A DNA stretch of 64,000 nucleotides from Nocardioides marmoriginsengisoli. GTDB lineage: Bacteria > Actinomycetota > Actinomycetes > Propionibacteriales > Nocardioidaceae. The stretch lies in the NCBI RefSeq assembly GCF_003725695.1, contig NZ_RJSE01000005.1, positions 1 through 64,000 of the forward strand, written 5' to 3'. Positions 29,417 through 37,890 of this stretch are shown one piece after another. Under the pieces are notes generated by a model. The model did not search any database. It was given only the letters and a program-made list of their open reading frames with translations, and was not told where the DNA came from. A program made the translations under genes and the position numbers. Position 1 is the first letter of the stretch. Every line of letters begins with the position of its first letter.

Positions 29417-29955
29417 GCAGCGCCGCGGAGATCGGCCGGCTCCTGGACCTGCGGGCCGGCGACGATCCCAGCGCACGGCAGATCCTCTGCATCGACGGCC
29501 GGGCCGGGACCGGCAAGAGCACCCTGGCCGCCGAGCTCTCGGCGGCCTCGGGCGGGATCACCGTCGTGCACACCGACGACCTCCTGCCGGGCTGGGGCGG
29601 TCTCCCCCGCCTCCCGGACCTGCTCGCCGCGCTGGTGGAGCCGCTGGCCGCGGGCCGACCGGGCAGCTACCCGCGGTACGACTGGATCGCCGGCCGGGTC
29701 GCGGAGACCGTCGTCGTCGACCCGCTGCCAGGACTCGTGATCGTCGAGGGCGTCGGCGCCGGGTGCCGGTCGCTGCGGCCGTGGCGCACCGTCCTCGCCT
29801 GGCTGGAGACGCCGACCGAGCTGCGTCGTACCCGCGCCCTCACCAGGGACGGCGACACCTTCGCGCCGTACTGGGACGCCTGGGCCGAGGCCGAGCTGGA
29901 GTACCTGCGCACCGACGCCGACCGGGACGCGGCCGACCTGGTCCTCAGGACCTGA
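29413..29955 (+). CDS. P-loop kinase, uridine-kinase-like
   Basis: A 180-residue NTPase with Walker A GRAGTGKST, TVVHTDDLLPGW (the Asp pair typical of uridine-kinase-like proteins), YDWIAGRVAE and IVEGVGAGCRSLRPW. Its GTG overlaps the upstream stop by 4 nt, so it is translationally coupled to the racemase-fold enzyme. A small-molecule phosphotransferase is likely; the substrate is unknown. Confidence 0.75.
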   Translation: MSSAAEIGRLLDLRAGDDPSARQILCIDGRAGTGKSTLAAELSAASGGITVVHTDDLLPGWGGLPRLPDLLAALVEPLAAGRPGSYPRYDWIAGRVAETVVVDPLPGLVIVEGVGAGCRSLRPWRTVLAWLETPTELRRTRALTRDGDTFAPYWDAWAEAELEYLRTDADRDAADLVLRT

Positions 29956-29970
29956 GTCCGCGCAGGCCGA

Positions 29971-30441
29971 TCAGCCTTCCGGCGGAGCCGGCGTGTTCTC
30001 GACGACCAGGCGGCGCAGGTCCCGGACCGCCTGCTGTGCGCGGGACCCGTCCGACGACTGGATCGCGACCGCGGAGATCGAGGTGCCGTCGGAGAGGTCC
30101 AGCCCCGCCCACGGTGCCCCGCGACGCAGGTTCACGGCGACGATCTGCGACCAGTCGTAGTGCCGGGTCCGGTAGCCGTTGACGACGGTGACGCCCTGGT
30201 CGTCGACGCTGACCCGGGACCGCATCAGAGCGAACCAGACCCCCAGCGCGATCAGGCCGAGGAAGACCAGCGTCGACTTCTGGAAGACGGTGAACCGGGC
30301 GCGCACGTCCGGTCCGAACGCGATCCAGACGGCCAGGGTGAGCACCAGCAGCATCACGCCGAGCGCGGTCCCCATCATCCGGGCGCCGAACGGGCGCCAG
30401 GTGTGCGGCAGGGTGACCGGCTTGGCAGTCATCGTGGTCAC
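29971..30441 (-). CDS. Bacterial PH-domain membrane protein
   Basis: A 156-residue protein with two hydrophobic helices (MGTALGVMLLVLTLAVWIAF and LVFLGLIALGVWFAL), then a PH-like domain with VSVDDQGVTVVNGYRTRHYDWSQIVAVNL. The GTG at 30441 overlaps the hisG stop by 4 nt; an ATG at 30432 is an alternative. It is the last gene of the hisE-hisG unit. Function unknown. Confidence 0.8.
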   Translation of the reverse strand: MTTMTAKPVTLPHTWRPFGARMMGTALGVMLLVLTLAVWIAFGPDVRARFTVFQKSTLVFLGLIALGVWFALMRSRVSVDDQGVTVVNGYRTRHYDWSQIVAVNLRRGAPWAGLDLSDGTSISAVAIQSSDGSRAQQAVRDLRRLVVENTPAPPEG

Positions 30442-31295
30442 AGCCGGCAGGCGTGGATGTCGGTGAGCAGGATCGCCCGGGCTCCGAGCTCGTAGAGATC
30501 GTCCATCAGCCGCTGCGCACCGTCGCTGGGCACCATCGACCGCACGGCGACCCAGCCCTCGCGATGAAGCGGCGAGACCGTCGGGCTCTCCAGACCGGGG
30601 GTCAGCTTGACGGCTTCCTCGACCCGGTCCATCGGGATGTCGTAGTCCATCATCAGGTACGAGCGCGCCACCAGGACGCCCTCGAGGCGCCGCTTGAACG
30701 CGGTCAGTCCCTCCGGCTCGGCACCGGCCCGGGTGATCAGGACCGCTTCGGACTCCATGATCACGTCGCCGACGATCACCAGCCCGGCCTGCTTCAGGGT
30801 GCTGCCGGTCTCGACGACGTCGGCGATCACGTCGGCGACGCCGAGCTGGATGCTGGTCTCGACGGCGCCGTCGAGGTGGACGACGCTCGCTTCGATCCGC
30901 TGCTCGTCTAGGTAGCGCTGCACCACACCGACGTACGAGGTGGCGATCCGCTTGCCACGCAGCTCGGCGAGGGATTCGAGCACGCCGGGCCGGGCGGCGA
31001 ACCGGAACTTCGAGCGGCCGAAGCCGAGCTGCATGGACTCCTCGGCGACCGAGCCCGAGTCGAGCAGCAGGTCGCGCCCGGTGATGCCGATGTCGAGGGT
31101 GCCCTCGCCGACGTACAGGGCGATGTCGCGGGGGCGGAGGTAGAAGAACTCCACACCGTTCGCGGTGTCGAGCAGGCTCAGCTCCTTGGAGTCCGTGCGC
31201 TGGCGGTAGCCGGCTTCACGGAGCATCTCGGAGGCAGCGGTGGAGAGGGCGCCCTTGTTGGGCAGGGCGATCCTCAGAAGATTGCCGTTCGTCAT
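30438..31295 (-). CDS. hisG: ATP phosphoribosyltransferase, long form
   Basis: A 285-residue HisG, first enzyme of histidine synthesis, joining ATP and PRPP. It has RIALPNKGAL (start of domain I), the PRPP loop VVETGSTLKQAGL, and a C-terminal ~75-residue regulatory domain (LTPGLESPTVSPLHREGWVAVRSMV), so it is the histidine-inhibited long form that needs no HisZ. It lies 8 nt downstream of hisE. The other his genes are not in this window. Confidence 0.97.
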   Translation of the reverse strand: MTNGNLLRIALPNKGALSTAASEMLREAGYRQRTDSKELSLLDTANGVEFFYLRPRDIALYVGEGTLDIGITGRDLLLDSGSVAEESMQLGFGRSKFRFAARPGVLESLAELRGKRIATSYVGVVQRYLDEQRIEASVVHLDGAVETSIQLGVADVIADVVETGSTLKQAGLVIVGDVIMESEAVLITRAGAEPEGLTAFKRRLEGVLVARSYLMMDYDIPMDRVEEAVKLTPGLESPTVSPLHREGWVAVRSMVPSDGAQRLMDDLYELGARAILLTDIHACRL

Positions 31296-31303
31296 GAGAC
31301 TTC

Positions 31304-31567
31304 CTAGAGGTGTGCGTAGACGTCGTCGAGCGAGATTCCGGCGGCGAGCATCAGCACCTGCGCGTGGTAGAGCAGCTGGCTGATCTCCTCGGCCGCCCGC
31401 TCATGGCCCTCGTGCTCGGCGGCCATCCAGGACTCGGCGGCCTCCTCGACCAGCTTCTTGCCGATCTGGTGCACACCGGCGTCCAGGGCCGCCACGGTGC
31501 CGGAGCCCTCCGGACGCGTCTCAGCCTTCTCGCTGAGCTCGGCCCACAACTCCTCGAACGTCTTCAC
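31304..31567 (-). CDS. hisE: Phosphoribosyl-ATP pyrophosphatase
   Basis: An 87-residue all-helical MazG-like enzyme ([15 protein letters not shown]..., [17 protein letters not shown] with the metal-binding EExxE). It performs the second step of histidine synthesis. I chose the GTG at 31567: TAGGCT at 31575-31580 ends 7 nt upstream, giving a leaderless mRNA; an in-frame ATG upstream would begin before this promoter. Confidence 0.95.
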   Translation of the reverse strand: MKTFEELWAELSEKAETRPEGSGTVAALDAGVHQIGKKLVEEAAESWMAAEHEGHERAAEEISQLLYHAQVLMLAAGISLDDVYAHL

Positions 31568-31580
31568 GGGGTCCAGCCTA
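31568..31580 (-). promoter_or_regulatory. Leaderless promoter of hisE-hisG
   Basis: The minus-strand TAGGCT (31575-31580), 7 nt gap, then GTG. The same hexamer and spacing occur at 28189 on the plus strand. Confidence 0.6.
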
Positions 31581-31609
31581 GTGGTCGCTGTCGATCGGTT
31601 TCCCACCGC

Positions 31610-31626
31610 GTCTCGACAAGCTCGAC
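31610..31626. repeat. GTCGAG-type palindromic element downstream of ribH
   Basis: GTCTCGACAAGCTCGAC lies between ribH and the hisE promoter. It is a relative of the copies at 10066 and 15640. Confidence 0.55.
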
Positions 31627-31636
31627 GACCGGGTCC

Positions 31637-32131
31637 TCAGTTCCCGAGATGCTCGCGGCGCCGGATCTTGCGCAGCGTGACCGCGGTCTGCAGCGCGGCG
31701 CTGGTCGCCTCGTACCCCTTGTCCTCCCGCGAGCCCTCCAGGCCGGCGCGATCCAGCGCCTGCTCCTCGTCGTCGCAGGTGAGCAGCCCGAAGCCGATCG
31801 GGACGCCGTGGTCCAGCGCGACCCGGTTCAGGCCGTCGGTGGCGGCGGTGGAGACGAACTCGAAGTGCGGGGTGCCGCCGCGGATGATCACGCCGAGCGC
31901 GATCACCGCGTCGAAGCCCTGCCGGGCGAGCGCGTCGGCCACCACCGGGAGCTCGAACGAGCCCGGGACGCGGACCACTACGGGAGACTCGACCTGGTGC
32001 TTCTTCAGAGCGTCCAGGGTGCTCTCCAGCAGCCCGTTCATCACCTTCTCGTGCCAGCTCGCCGCGACGACGGCGACCCGGAGGTCGTGGCAGTCGAAGG
32101 GCCGGTCAGCCGGGGTGCCGTCACCGCTCAT
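31637..32131 (-). CDS. ribH: 6,7-dimethyl-8-ribityllumazine synthase
   Basis: A 164-residue lumazine synthase with [14 protein letters not shown], the catalytic His in [11 protein letters not shown], and [16 protein letters not shown]. It makes the penultimate riboflavin intermediate and usually assembles into pentamers or icosahedra. ATG overlaps the ribBA stop by 4 nt. Last gene of the rib operon. Confidence 0.97.
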   Translation of the reverse strand: MSGDGTPADRPFDCHDLRVAVVAASWHEKVMNGLLESTLDALKKHQVESPVVVRVPGSFELPVVADALARQGFDAVIALGVIIRGGTPHFEFVSTAATDGLNRVALDHGVPIGFGLLTCDDEEQALDRAGLEGSREDKGYEATSAALQTAVTLRKIRRREHLGN

Positions 32132-33420
32132 GAGGTCGCTCCTGTGGTCTCGGCGTGCGGGGCCTGATCGGTGGCGAGGCCGGGCAGGTCGTGCCCCATC
32201 CGGTCGCGCTTGGTCCGAAGGTAGGCGATGTTGTGGTCGTTCGGCCGCGGTGTGAGCCCGACCTGCTCGGCGACCGGGATCCCGTACGACGCCAGGCTGT
32301 CCGTCTTGTCCGGGTTGTTCGTGAGCAGCCGGACCGAGCCGACGCCCAGGTCGCGCAGGATCTGCGTCGCCGCGCCGTAGTGCCGGGCGTCCGCGGGCAG
32401 GCCGAGGTCGAGGTTGGCATCGACGGTGTCGCGGCCGCCGTCCTGCAGCTGGTAGGCCTGCAGCTTGGCGAGCAGGCCGATCCCCCGGCCCTCGTGGCCG
32501 CGCAGGTAGATCACCACGCCGCGACCCTCCTGGGCGATCCGCTCGAGCGCCTCGTCGAGCTGGGGACCGCAGTCGCACCGGGACGACCCGAAGACGTCCC
32601 CGGTCAGGCACTCGCTGTGCACCCGGGCCAGCACCGGCTCCCCGGTGCGCAGCGCCCCCGGGTCGCCGTACACGAGGGCGATGTGCTCGGAGCCGTCGAC
32701 GGTGATCCGGTAGCCGAACGCGGTGAAGTCGCCGTGCGCCGTCGGCAGCCGGGTCTCGGCGACGCGCTCGACGTGGGTCTCGTTCTTGCGGCGGTAGTGC
32801 ACCATCTGCTCGATCGAGATCATCTTGAGGCCGTGCTCGTCGGCGAACTCACGGAGCTCCGGGCCGCGCTTCATGGTGCCGTCGTCGTTGACGACCTCCA
32901 CCAGGACGCCGGCCGGGGTCAGACCGGCCATCTTCGCCAGGTCGACGGCCGCCTCGGTGTGGCCGCGGCGGACCAGGACTCCCCCTTCGCGGTAGCGCAG
33001 CGGGAAGACGTGGCCGGGCCGGGTGATCTCCCAAGGCTCGGTCGCCGAGTCCGCCAGCACCCGGGCGGTGTGCGCCCGGTCAGCGGCGGAGATGCCGGTG
33101 GAGACGCCGTCGCGGGCGTCGACCGAGATCGTGTAGGCGGTCCGCAGCTTGTCCTTGTTGTGCGGGGTCATCAGCGGGATCTCGAGCCGGTCCAGCATGT
33201 CGGCGGGCATCGGCACGCAGATCACGCCGCTGGAGTGCCTGATCGTGAACGCCATCAGCTCCGGGGTCGCCTTGGAGGCGGCGAAGATGAGGTCGCCCTC
33301 GTTCTCGCGGTCCTCGTCGTCGACGACCACCACCGCCTTGCCGGCGGCGATGTCGGCGATCGCCTCCTCGATCGGGTCCAGCCGGACCGGACCGCGGTTG
33401 TTCGGGTCTTTCGCGCTCAT
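32128..33420 (-). CDS. ribBA: Bifunctional 3,4-dihydroxy-2-butanone-4-phosphate synthase / GTP cyclohydrolase II
   Basis: A 430-residue fusion. The N-terminal RibB domain (residues ~10-215) has [18 protein letters not shown] and [17 protein letters not shown]. The C-terminal RibA domain has the zinc Cys set [20 protein letters not shown] and [12 protein letters not shown]. It supplies both precursors of lumazine. It overlaps ribE and ribH by 4 nt. Confidence 0.97.
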   Translation of the reverse strand: MSAKDPNNRGPVRLDPIEEAIADIAAGKAVVVVDDEDRENEGDLIFAASKATPELMAFTIRHSSGVICVPMPADMLDRLEIPLMTPHNKDKLRTAYTISVDARDGVSTGISAADRAHTARVLADSATEPWEITRPGHVFPLRYREGGVLVRRGHTEAAVDLAKMAGLTPAGVLVEVVNDDGTMKRGPELREFADEHGLKMISIEQMVHYRRKNETHVERVAETRLPTAHGDFTAFGYRITVDGSEHIALVYGDPGALRTGEPVLARVHSECLTGDVFGSSRCDCGPQLDEALERIAQEGRGVVIYLRGHEGRGIGLLAKLQAYQLQDGGRDTVDANLDLGLPADARHYGAATQILRDLGVGSVRLLTNNPDKTDSLASYGIPVAEQVGLTPRPNDHNIAYLRTKRDRMGHDLPGLATDQAPHAETTGATS

Positions 33421-34004
33421 TGCTTCACCATCTTCTCGACGTACTTCGCGATCACGTCAACCTCGAGGTTGACCGGATCGCCGGGTTGCTTGAAGCCCAG
33501 GGTGGTCCGGGCGAGGGTCTCGGGGATGAGGCTGACGGTGAACGACTCCGCCTCCACGTCGGCCACGGTCAGGCTGATCCCGTCCACGGTGATCGAGCCC
33601 TTGTCGACCAGGTACCGGTTGAGCTCGAAGGGCAGCGAGATCCGGACCAGCTCCCAGTGCTCGCTCGGGGTGCGGGAGAGGATCTCTCCGGAGCCGTCGA
33701 CGTGACCCTGGACGATGTGGCCGCCGAGCCTGGTCGCCGGAGTGACGGCCCGCTCCAGGTTCACCCGGGTGCCGACCTTGAGGGCGCCGAGCGAGGTGTT
33801 GGCCAGCGTCTGCAGCATCACGTCGGCGGTGAAGACGCCCTTCTTGTTCGTCACCACGGTGAGGCAGACGCCGTTGACCGCGATGGAGTCGCCCGGGCGG
33901 GCGTCGCCCGCGACCACGGGTCCCTTGACGGAGAGGCGGACAGCCTCGTGGAGCGGTTCGATGCCCGCGACCTGTCCGAGCTCTTCGACGATGCCGGTGA
34001 ACAT
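33417..34004 (-). CDS. ribE: Riboflavin synthase alpha chain
   Basis: A 195-residue enzyme with two tandem lumazine-binding domains; it begins [10 protein letters not shown] and has [11 protein letters not shown] in the first repeat and [11 protein letters not shown] in the second. It dismutates two lumazines to riboflavin. Located 1 nt from ribD. Confidence 0.97.
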   Translation of the reverse strand: MFTGIVEELGQVAGIEPLHEAVRLSVKGPVVAGDARPGDSIAVNGVCLTVVTNKKGVFTADVMLQTLANTSLGALKVGTRVNLERAVTPATRLGGHIVQGHVDGSGEILSRTPSEHWELVRISLPFELNRYLVDKGSITVDGISLTVADVEAESFTVSLIPETLARTTLGFKQPGDPVNLEVDVIAKYVEKMVKQ

Positions 34005-34005
34005 G

Positions 34006-35034
34006 TCAGTCCTTCCCTCTCAGCCTTCCGGTGATCCGGACGTCGGAGCCGAGGACGGTGACGTCCTCCACCACGAGGTCCAGCGCATCGGTGATCGATT
34101 CGATTCCCAGGTCGGCGACGGCGTTGCGGCCGGACCCGAGGAGCTTGGGTGCCAGGTAGCCGACGACCTCGTCCACCAGGCCCGCGCCGACGAAGGCGGA
34201 CGCCACGGTCGGGCCGCCCTCCAGGAACAGGTGCTGGCACCCCCGGGCATGCAGCTCGGCCAGGACGGCGGCGACGTCGCGGGTGCGCAGGTGCACGGTC
34301 TCGGCAGCGTCGTCGAAGACCTTGGCGTCCTGGGGCAGGTCCCGCTCCCCCATCACTACGCGCAGCGGTTGCCGGTCCGCGGGTGCGCCGACCTCGTCCC
34401 GGACGGTCAGCGCGGGGTCGTCGCGGAGCACCGTGCCGGTGCCGACCAGGATCGCGTCGCACGCGGACCGGAGCCGGTGCACGTCACGGCGGGCGGGTTC
34501 GTCGGTGATCCACCGGCTGGACCCGTCGGCGGCGGCACTGCGGCCGTCGAGGGTCGCGGCGAACTTCCAGGTCACGAACGGGCGGCCCCGCTCCATCGCG
34601 AACGTCCAGGCCCGGTTCAGCCGCCGGGACTCGTGCTCGAGCAGCCCCAGCTCGACCGCGATCCCCGCGTCGCGCAGGGTCTGCGCTCCGCCGGCCGCCT
34701 CCGGGTTCGGGTCCGGTTGTGCGAAGACCACGCGGGCGACCCCGGCTTCGACCAGCGCGCGGGCGCACGGTCCCGTCCTGCCGGTGTGGTTGCAGGGTTC
34801 CAGGGTGACGACCGCGGTGGCGCCTCGGGCGGCGGCACCGGCCTCGGCCAGCGCTGCGGCCTCGGCGTGCGGCGTACCGGCTCCGCGGTGGAAGCCCTCG
34901 GCGATCTCGGAGCCGTCCGGGGCGAGCAGGACGCACCCGACGCGCGGGTTCGGGCCGTGCGGGACGCCGGGCGTGGCGGCGAGCTCGAGGGCGCGGCGCA
35001 TCGCACGTTCCAGCGTGCTGCTGTCGATGCTCAT
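34006..35034 (-). CDS. ribD: Bifunctional pyrimidine deaminase / reductase
   Basis: A 342-residue RibD. The deaminase domain has the zinc motifs PHAEAAAL and LEPCNHTGRTGPC; the reductase domain has the ARRDVHRLRSACDAILVGTGTVL and HLFLEGGPTVASAF segments. First gene of the rib operon, just behind the FMN riboswitch. GAGAGG (35043-35048 on the minus strand) is 8 nt before the ATG. Confidence 0.97.
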   Translation of the reverse strand: MSIDSSTLERAMRRALELAATPGVPHGPNPRVGCVLLAPDGSEIAEGFHRGAGTPHAEAAALAEAGAAARGATAVVTLEPCNHTGRTGPCARALVEAGVARVVFAQPDPNPEAAGGAQTLRDAGIAVELGLLEHESRRLNRAWTFAMERGRPFVTWKFAATLDGRSAAADGSSRWITDEPARRDVHRLRSACDAILVGTGTVLRDDPALTVRDEVGAPADRQPLRVVMGERDLPQDAKVFDDAAETVHLRTRDVAAVLAELHARGCQHLFLEGGPTVASAFVGAGLVDEVVGYLAPKLLGSGRNAVADLGIESITDALDLVVEDVTVLGSDVRITGRLRGKD

Positions 35035-35042
35035 CGGTCCCG

Positions 35043-35131
35043 CCTCTCGTCCTGGCCCGCGGACTCTGAGAGGTTGTCGAGAAGGGGACGCACGGGAACG
35101 CGGACGAACTCGGAAAGTCCGTCGACGGGCC
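35043..35131 (-). promoter_or_regulatory. Riboswitch expression platform controlling ribD translation
   Basis: The ribD ribosome binding site GAGAGG (35043-35048) can pair with CCTCTC (35068-35073), helped by GTCC/GGAC inside, hiding the site. The loop AGTCCGCGGGCC (35054-35065) can instead pair with the two blocks right after the aptamer, GGCCCG (35126-35131) and CGGACT (35116-35121), leaving a 4-nt TCGA bulge. The two folds exclude each other, as expected for a translational switch. Confidence 0.6.
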
Positions 35132-35133
35132 CT

Positions 35134-35260
35134 GCGTGCAACTTCCCATCCGGACTTTCACCGTCGGTCCAGGAATTTCACCTGGTCAACCGGTCGCTGG
35201 CTGCGATCGGGTCGCGGACTTTAACCGCCGGCTCGGACTTTCACCGATCCCAGTGCACGC
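35134..35260 (-). ncRNA. FMN riboswitch (RFN element)
   Basis: On the minus strand the conserved RFN core is clear: GGGATCGGTGAAAGTCC, CCGGCGGTTAAAGTCCGCGA, CAGGTGAAATTCCTGGACCG and GACGGTGAAAGTCCGGATGG. The closing stem P1 is GCGTGCA (35254-35260) with TGCACGC (35134-35140). It lies about 100 nt before ribD. FMN binding should lower expression of ribD-ribE-ribBA-ribH. Confidence 0.97.
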
Positions 35261-35313
35261 GAGTTGTTTCACTCGTCTTGGGGACAAGCCTGCCATATCT
35301 GGGACGGATGTGG

Positions 35314-35401
35314 ACTGTGAGGTCCCTTACGCTCCGTTGAACAGGCCCTTCTAGCCCCTTCAATCGGCCCTTGCCGTCGCTTGACACTGCCGGGACCCGA
35401 G
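35314..35401 (+). repeat. Degenerate 22-bp-period repeat array, left of rpe (4 units)
   Basis: Units begin at 35314, 35336, 35358 and 35380, exactly 22 bp apart. Consensus: GTTGAnnnGGCCCTT then seven bases often ending GTCG; the best units are at 35336 (GTTGAACAGGCCCTT) and 35358 (CTTCAATCGGCCCTT). It is oriented on the plus strand, opposite to the array at 36101. Confidence 0.65.
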
Positions 35402-35405
35402 TCCG

Positions 35406-36068
35406 TCAACCGAGAGTGGCTTCGGCCTTCGCCTTCAGCTCACGCACCATCGCGTCCGGGTCCTCGGCGGAGAAGACAGCCGAACCGGCGACGAAGACGT
35501 CCGCGCCGGCGTCCGCGCAGCGCTCGATGGTCTCCAGGGAGACGCCCCCATCGACCTGGAGCCAGACCTCGAGGCCGGCCGCCGAGATCAGCTCGCGGGC
35601 ACGGCGGATCTTGGGCAAGCAGAGGTCGAGGAACTTCTGACCTCCGAAGCCCGGCTCGACGGTCATGATCAGCAGCATGTCGAGCTCGCCGAGCATGTCG
35701 GCGTACTGGTCGATGCCGGTCGCCGGCTTGAGGGCCATCGAGGCGCGCGCGCCCTTGGCACGGAGCTCGCGGGCGAGTCGGACCGGAGCGGCGGCCGCCT
35801 CCGCGTGGAAGGTCACCGAACCCGCGCCTGCCTCGGCGTACGCCGGCGCCCAGCGGTCCGGGTCCGCGATCATCAGGTGCGCATCCAGCGGCGTCGTCGT
35901 CGCCTTCGCGAGCGATTCGAAGACGGGGATGCCCAGCGTCAGGTTCGGGACGAAGTGGTTGTCCATCACGTCGACGTGGATCCAGTCGGAGCTGGGGATG
36001 CGGGCGACCTCGTCCGCAAGGCGTGACAGGTCGGCGTTCAGGACGCTCGGCGTGATCTGGATTCCCAT
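35406..36068 (-). CDS. rpe: Ribulose-phosphate 3-epimerase
   Basis: A 220-residue TIM-barrel enzyme with [45 protein letters not shown] and [10 protein letters not shown], interconverting ribulose-5-P and xylulose-5-P. It is bracketed by the two inverted repeat arrays, and its stop is at the edge of the left one. Probably transcribed with rsmB, although the right array lies between. Confidence 0.97.
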   Translation of the reverse strand: MGIQITPSVLNADLSRLADEVARIPSSDWIHVDVMDNHFVPNLTLGIPVFESLAKATTTPLDAHLMIADPDRWAPAYAEAGAGSVTFHAEAAAAPVRLARELRAKGARASMALKPATGIDQYADMLGELDMLLIMTVEPGFGGQKFLDLCLPKIRRARELISAAGLEVWLQVDGGVSLETIERCADAGADVFVAGSAVFSAEDPDAMVRELKAKAEATLG

Positions 36069-36100
36069 GGCGGGTCGATCCTAGTGGCCGCCGTCTGCGC

Positions 36101-36166
36101 CGACCCAAACGGCCGACTCAACGGACGGCAACGGCCTGTTCAACCGACGAGAAGGGACTACTCAAC
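36101..36166 (-). repeat. 22-bp-period repeat array, right of rpe (3 units)
   Basis: Three contiguous 22-bp units on the minus strand: GTTGAGTAGTCCCTT (ending at 36166), GTTGAACAGGCCGTT (36144) and GTTGAGTCGGCCGTT (36122). They share the consensus of the left array in inverted orientation. The first unit supplies the TGA stop codon of rsmB. Confidence 0.7.
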
Positions 36167-37478
36167 GGCGGCGGAGGAGGGAGAGGAACATGGCGTCGGT
36201 GCGGTGGCGGTGGGGCCAGAGCTGGAGGGCGCCGGGGAGATGGGCGGACTCGGCGTCCTCGAGGTCGCCGATCAGGTCCAGGGCCGGCTCCACGACCGCG
36301 TCGGTACGGCGCTCCAGCACCGTGCGCACCACGCCGGCGGTCTCGGCGACCACGGGCGAGCAGGTCGCGTAGAGCACGACTCCTCCGGGGCGGGCCGCGT
36401 CGAGCGCCGCATCGAGCAGGGCGACCTGGAGCGGCACCAGCTCCTCGACATCCGCTGCGGTGCGCCGCCACCGGCTCTCCGGACGACGGCGCAGCGCCCC
36501 CAGGCCGCTGCACGGCGCATCGACCAGGACCCGGTCGAAGGTGCCCGGCGACCAGGGCGGTCGGGTGCCGTCGCCGGTGACCACGCCCAGGACCCCCGCG
36601 CGTGCGGCGCGCACACCCTGGGCGACCAGCTGGGCCCGGTGCCGCTGCCGCTCGTTCGCGAGGACGCCGGCACCGCGCTCAGCGGCGATCGCGGCCAGCA
36701 GCGCCGCCTTGCCTCCGGGGCCGGCGCAGACATCGAGCCAGCGCTGATCGTCCCCCTCCAGAGCGGCGCGGGCCAGGACCAGGGCGACGAGCTGGGAGCC
36801 AGCGTCCTGGACCCCTGCCCGACCCTCGCGGACGGCCGGTACGGCGCCAGGATCGCCCCCCTCCAGCTCCACCGCGTACGGCGACGCCGCCAGCGCGCTG
36901 CCGCCGAGCTCGGCCACGTCGGCCAGTCCCGGCCGGGCGACCAGAACGACGGCCGGACGCTCGTTGTCCGCGGCGAGCAACGCGTCCAGCTCGGCGGGCC
37001 GGTCCAGCGCCTCGGCGAGCGCGTCGATCACCCAGGCTGGATGGGCCGTCCGTGCCGGCCGCGGCCGATCGGTGAGCCAGCTCTCCAGGTCCTGCGCGGC
37101 CACCTTGCGGAGCACCGCGTTGACCAGTCCGGACGGCTTGTGCCCGATCTGCTCCTTGACCAGGTCCACCGTGGTCGTGACCGCGGCGTGGGTCGGCACC
37201 CGCATCGAGAGCAGCTGGTGGGTGCCGAGGCGCAGGGCGTCGCGCACGGGCGGTTGCAGCGTTCCCTTGACCAGCCGGTCCAGGATGTCGTCGTAGGACC
37301 CCTGGAGGCGGAGGGTGCCGCCGACCAGCTCGGTCGCCAGGGCGGCGTCACGACCGCTCACCCCGCGTTCGCGCAGCAGCCGGGAGAGCTCGAGGTTCGC
37401 GTAGGCGTCCTGGTCGCTGACCGCGCGCAGCACCTCGAAGGCGACCAGGCGCGCCGGATCAGTCCGAGCCACCGGCAC
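36162..37478 (-). CDS. rsmB: 16S rRNA (cytosine-C5)-methyltransferase RsmB
   Basis: A 438-residue enzyme. The N-terminal NusB-like RNA-binding domain covers residues ~8-140; the catalytic domain has the SAM loop LDVCAGPGGKAALLAAI, the VDAPCSGLGALRRRPE motif IV Cys and the YATCSP catalytic Cys. It methylates a cytosine of 16S rRNA (C967 in E. coli numbering). GTG at 37478 overlaps the end of the MmcQ gene by 20 nt. Confidence 0.95.
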   Translation of the reverse strand: MPVARTDPARLVAFEVLRAVSDQDAYANLELSRLLRERGVSGRDAALATELVGGTLRLQGSYDDILDRLVKGTLQPPVRDALRLGTHQLLSMRVPTHAAVTTTVDLVKEQIGHKPSGLVNAVLRKVAAQDLESWLTDRPRPARTAHPAWVIDALAEALDRPAELDALLAADNERPAVVLVARPGLADVAELGGSALAASPYAVELEGGDPGAVPAVREGRAGVQDAGSQLVALVLARAALEGDDQRWLDVCAGPGGKAALLAAIAAERGAGVLANERQRHRAQLVAQGVRAARAGVLGVVTGDGTRPPWSPGTFDRVLVDAPCSGLGALRRRPESRWRRTAADVEELVPLQVALLDAALDAARPGGVVLYATCSPVVAETAGVVRTVLERRTDAVVEPALDLIGDLEDAESAHLPGALQLWPHRHRTDAMFLSLLRRR

Positions 37479-37890
37479 GGTCCGCGAGGAAGGCCTTCAC
37501 GAGCGACTTCGCGGCGCAGGCGCACCAGGCATCGGTGATCACCTCGACCAGCTCGTCGTAGGAGATCTCACCCAGGCGCGAGGTCTGGACCAGGACGGCG
37601 TTGTAGCCGTTGAAGTGCGGGATCGTGAAGTACGGCCCGCCCCCGGCGAGGAGCGCCTGCTTGTCGCCGTCGTCAGCGGTCCGGATCACCAGCAGGTCGT
37701 CGTACAGGTCGCCGGTCTCGGGATCGATCGCGGACTTGTGCGGCTGCCGGTAGAGCAGGAACCCCCGGCCCTTGTCGCGGTGCGGCACCAACCAGGTCGG
37801 GACGTCGCCCCAGCTGGTCCCGAACCAGGTCTCGGGCAGCGAGGCGCAGATCGCGTCCACGTCCTCCGGGGTCGCCGGCCGGGACGCCAT
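37459..37890 (-). CDS. MmcQ/YjbR family protein
   Basis: A 143-residue protein of the double-wing MmcQ/YjbR family, with ATPEDVDAICASLPETWFGTSWGDVPTWLV at the start and YFTIPHFNGYNAVLVQTSRLGEISYDELVEVITDAW. Members bind DNA-like ligands in some cases, but no function is settled. It overlaps fmt by 1 nt and rsmB by 20 nt, so it sits tightly inside the def-fmt-rsmB unit. Confidence 0.85.
   Translation of the reverse strand: MASRPATPEDVDAICASLPETWFGTSWGDVPTWLVPHRDKGRGFLLYRQPHKSAIDPETGDLYDDLLVIRTADDGDKQALLAGGGPYFTIPHFNGYNAVLVQTSRLGEISYDELVEVITDAWCACAAKSLVKAFLADRAGGSD

Larger units (their letters stand above)
35035..35405. other. 371-bp gene-free stretch between ribD and rpe
   Basis: It holds, from right to left, the end of rpe, an array of 22-bp-period repeats (35314-35401), a short unassigned part that should contain the rib promoter, the FMN riboswitch, and its expression platform. 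No protein-coding signal is seen. Confidence 0.8.

Noticed and set aside
35314-36166. CRISPR array
   Set aside because: The 22-bp units are contiguous with no spacers and are degenerate; there are no cas genes.
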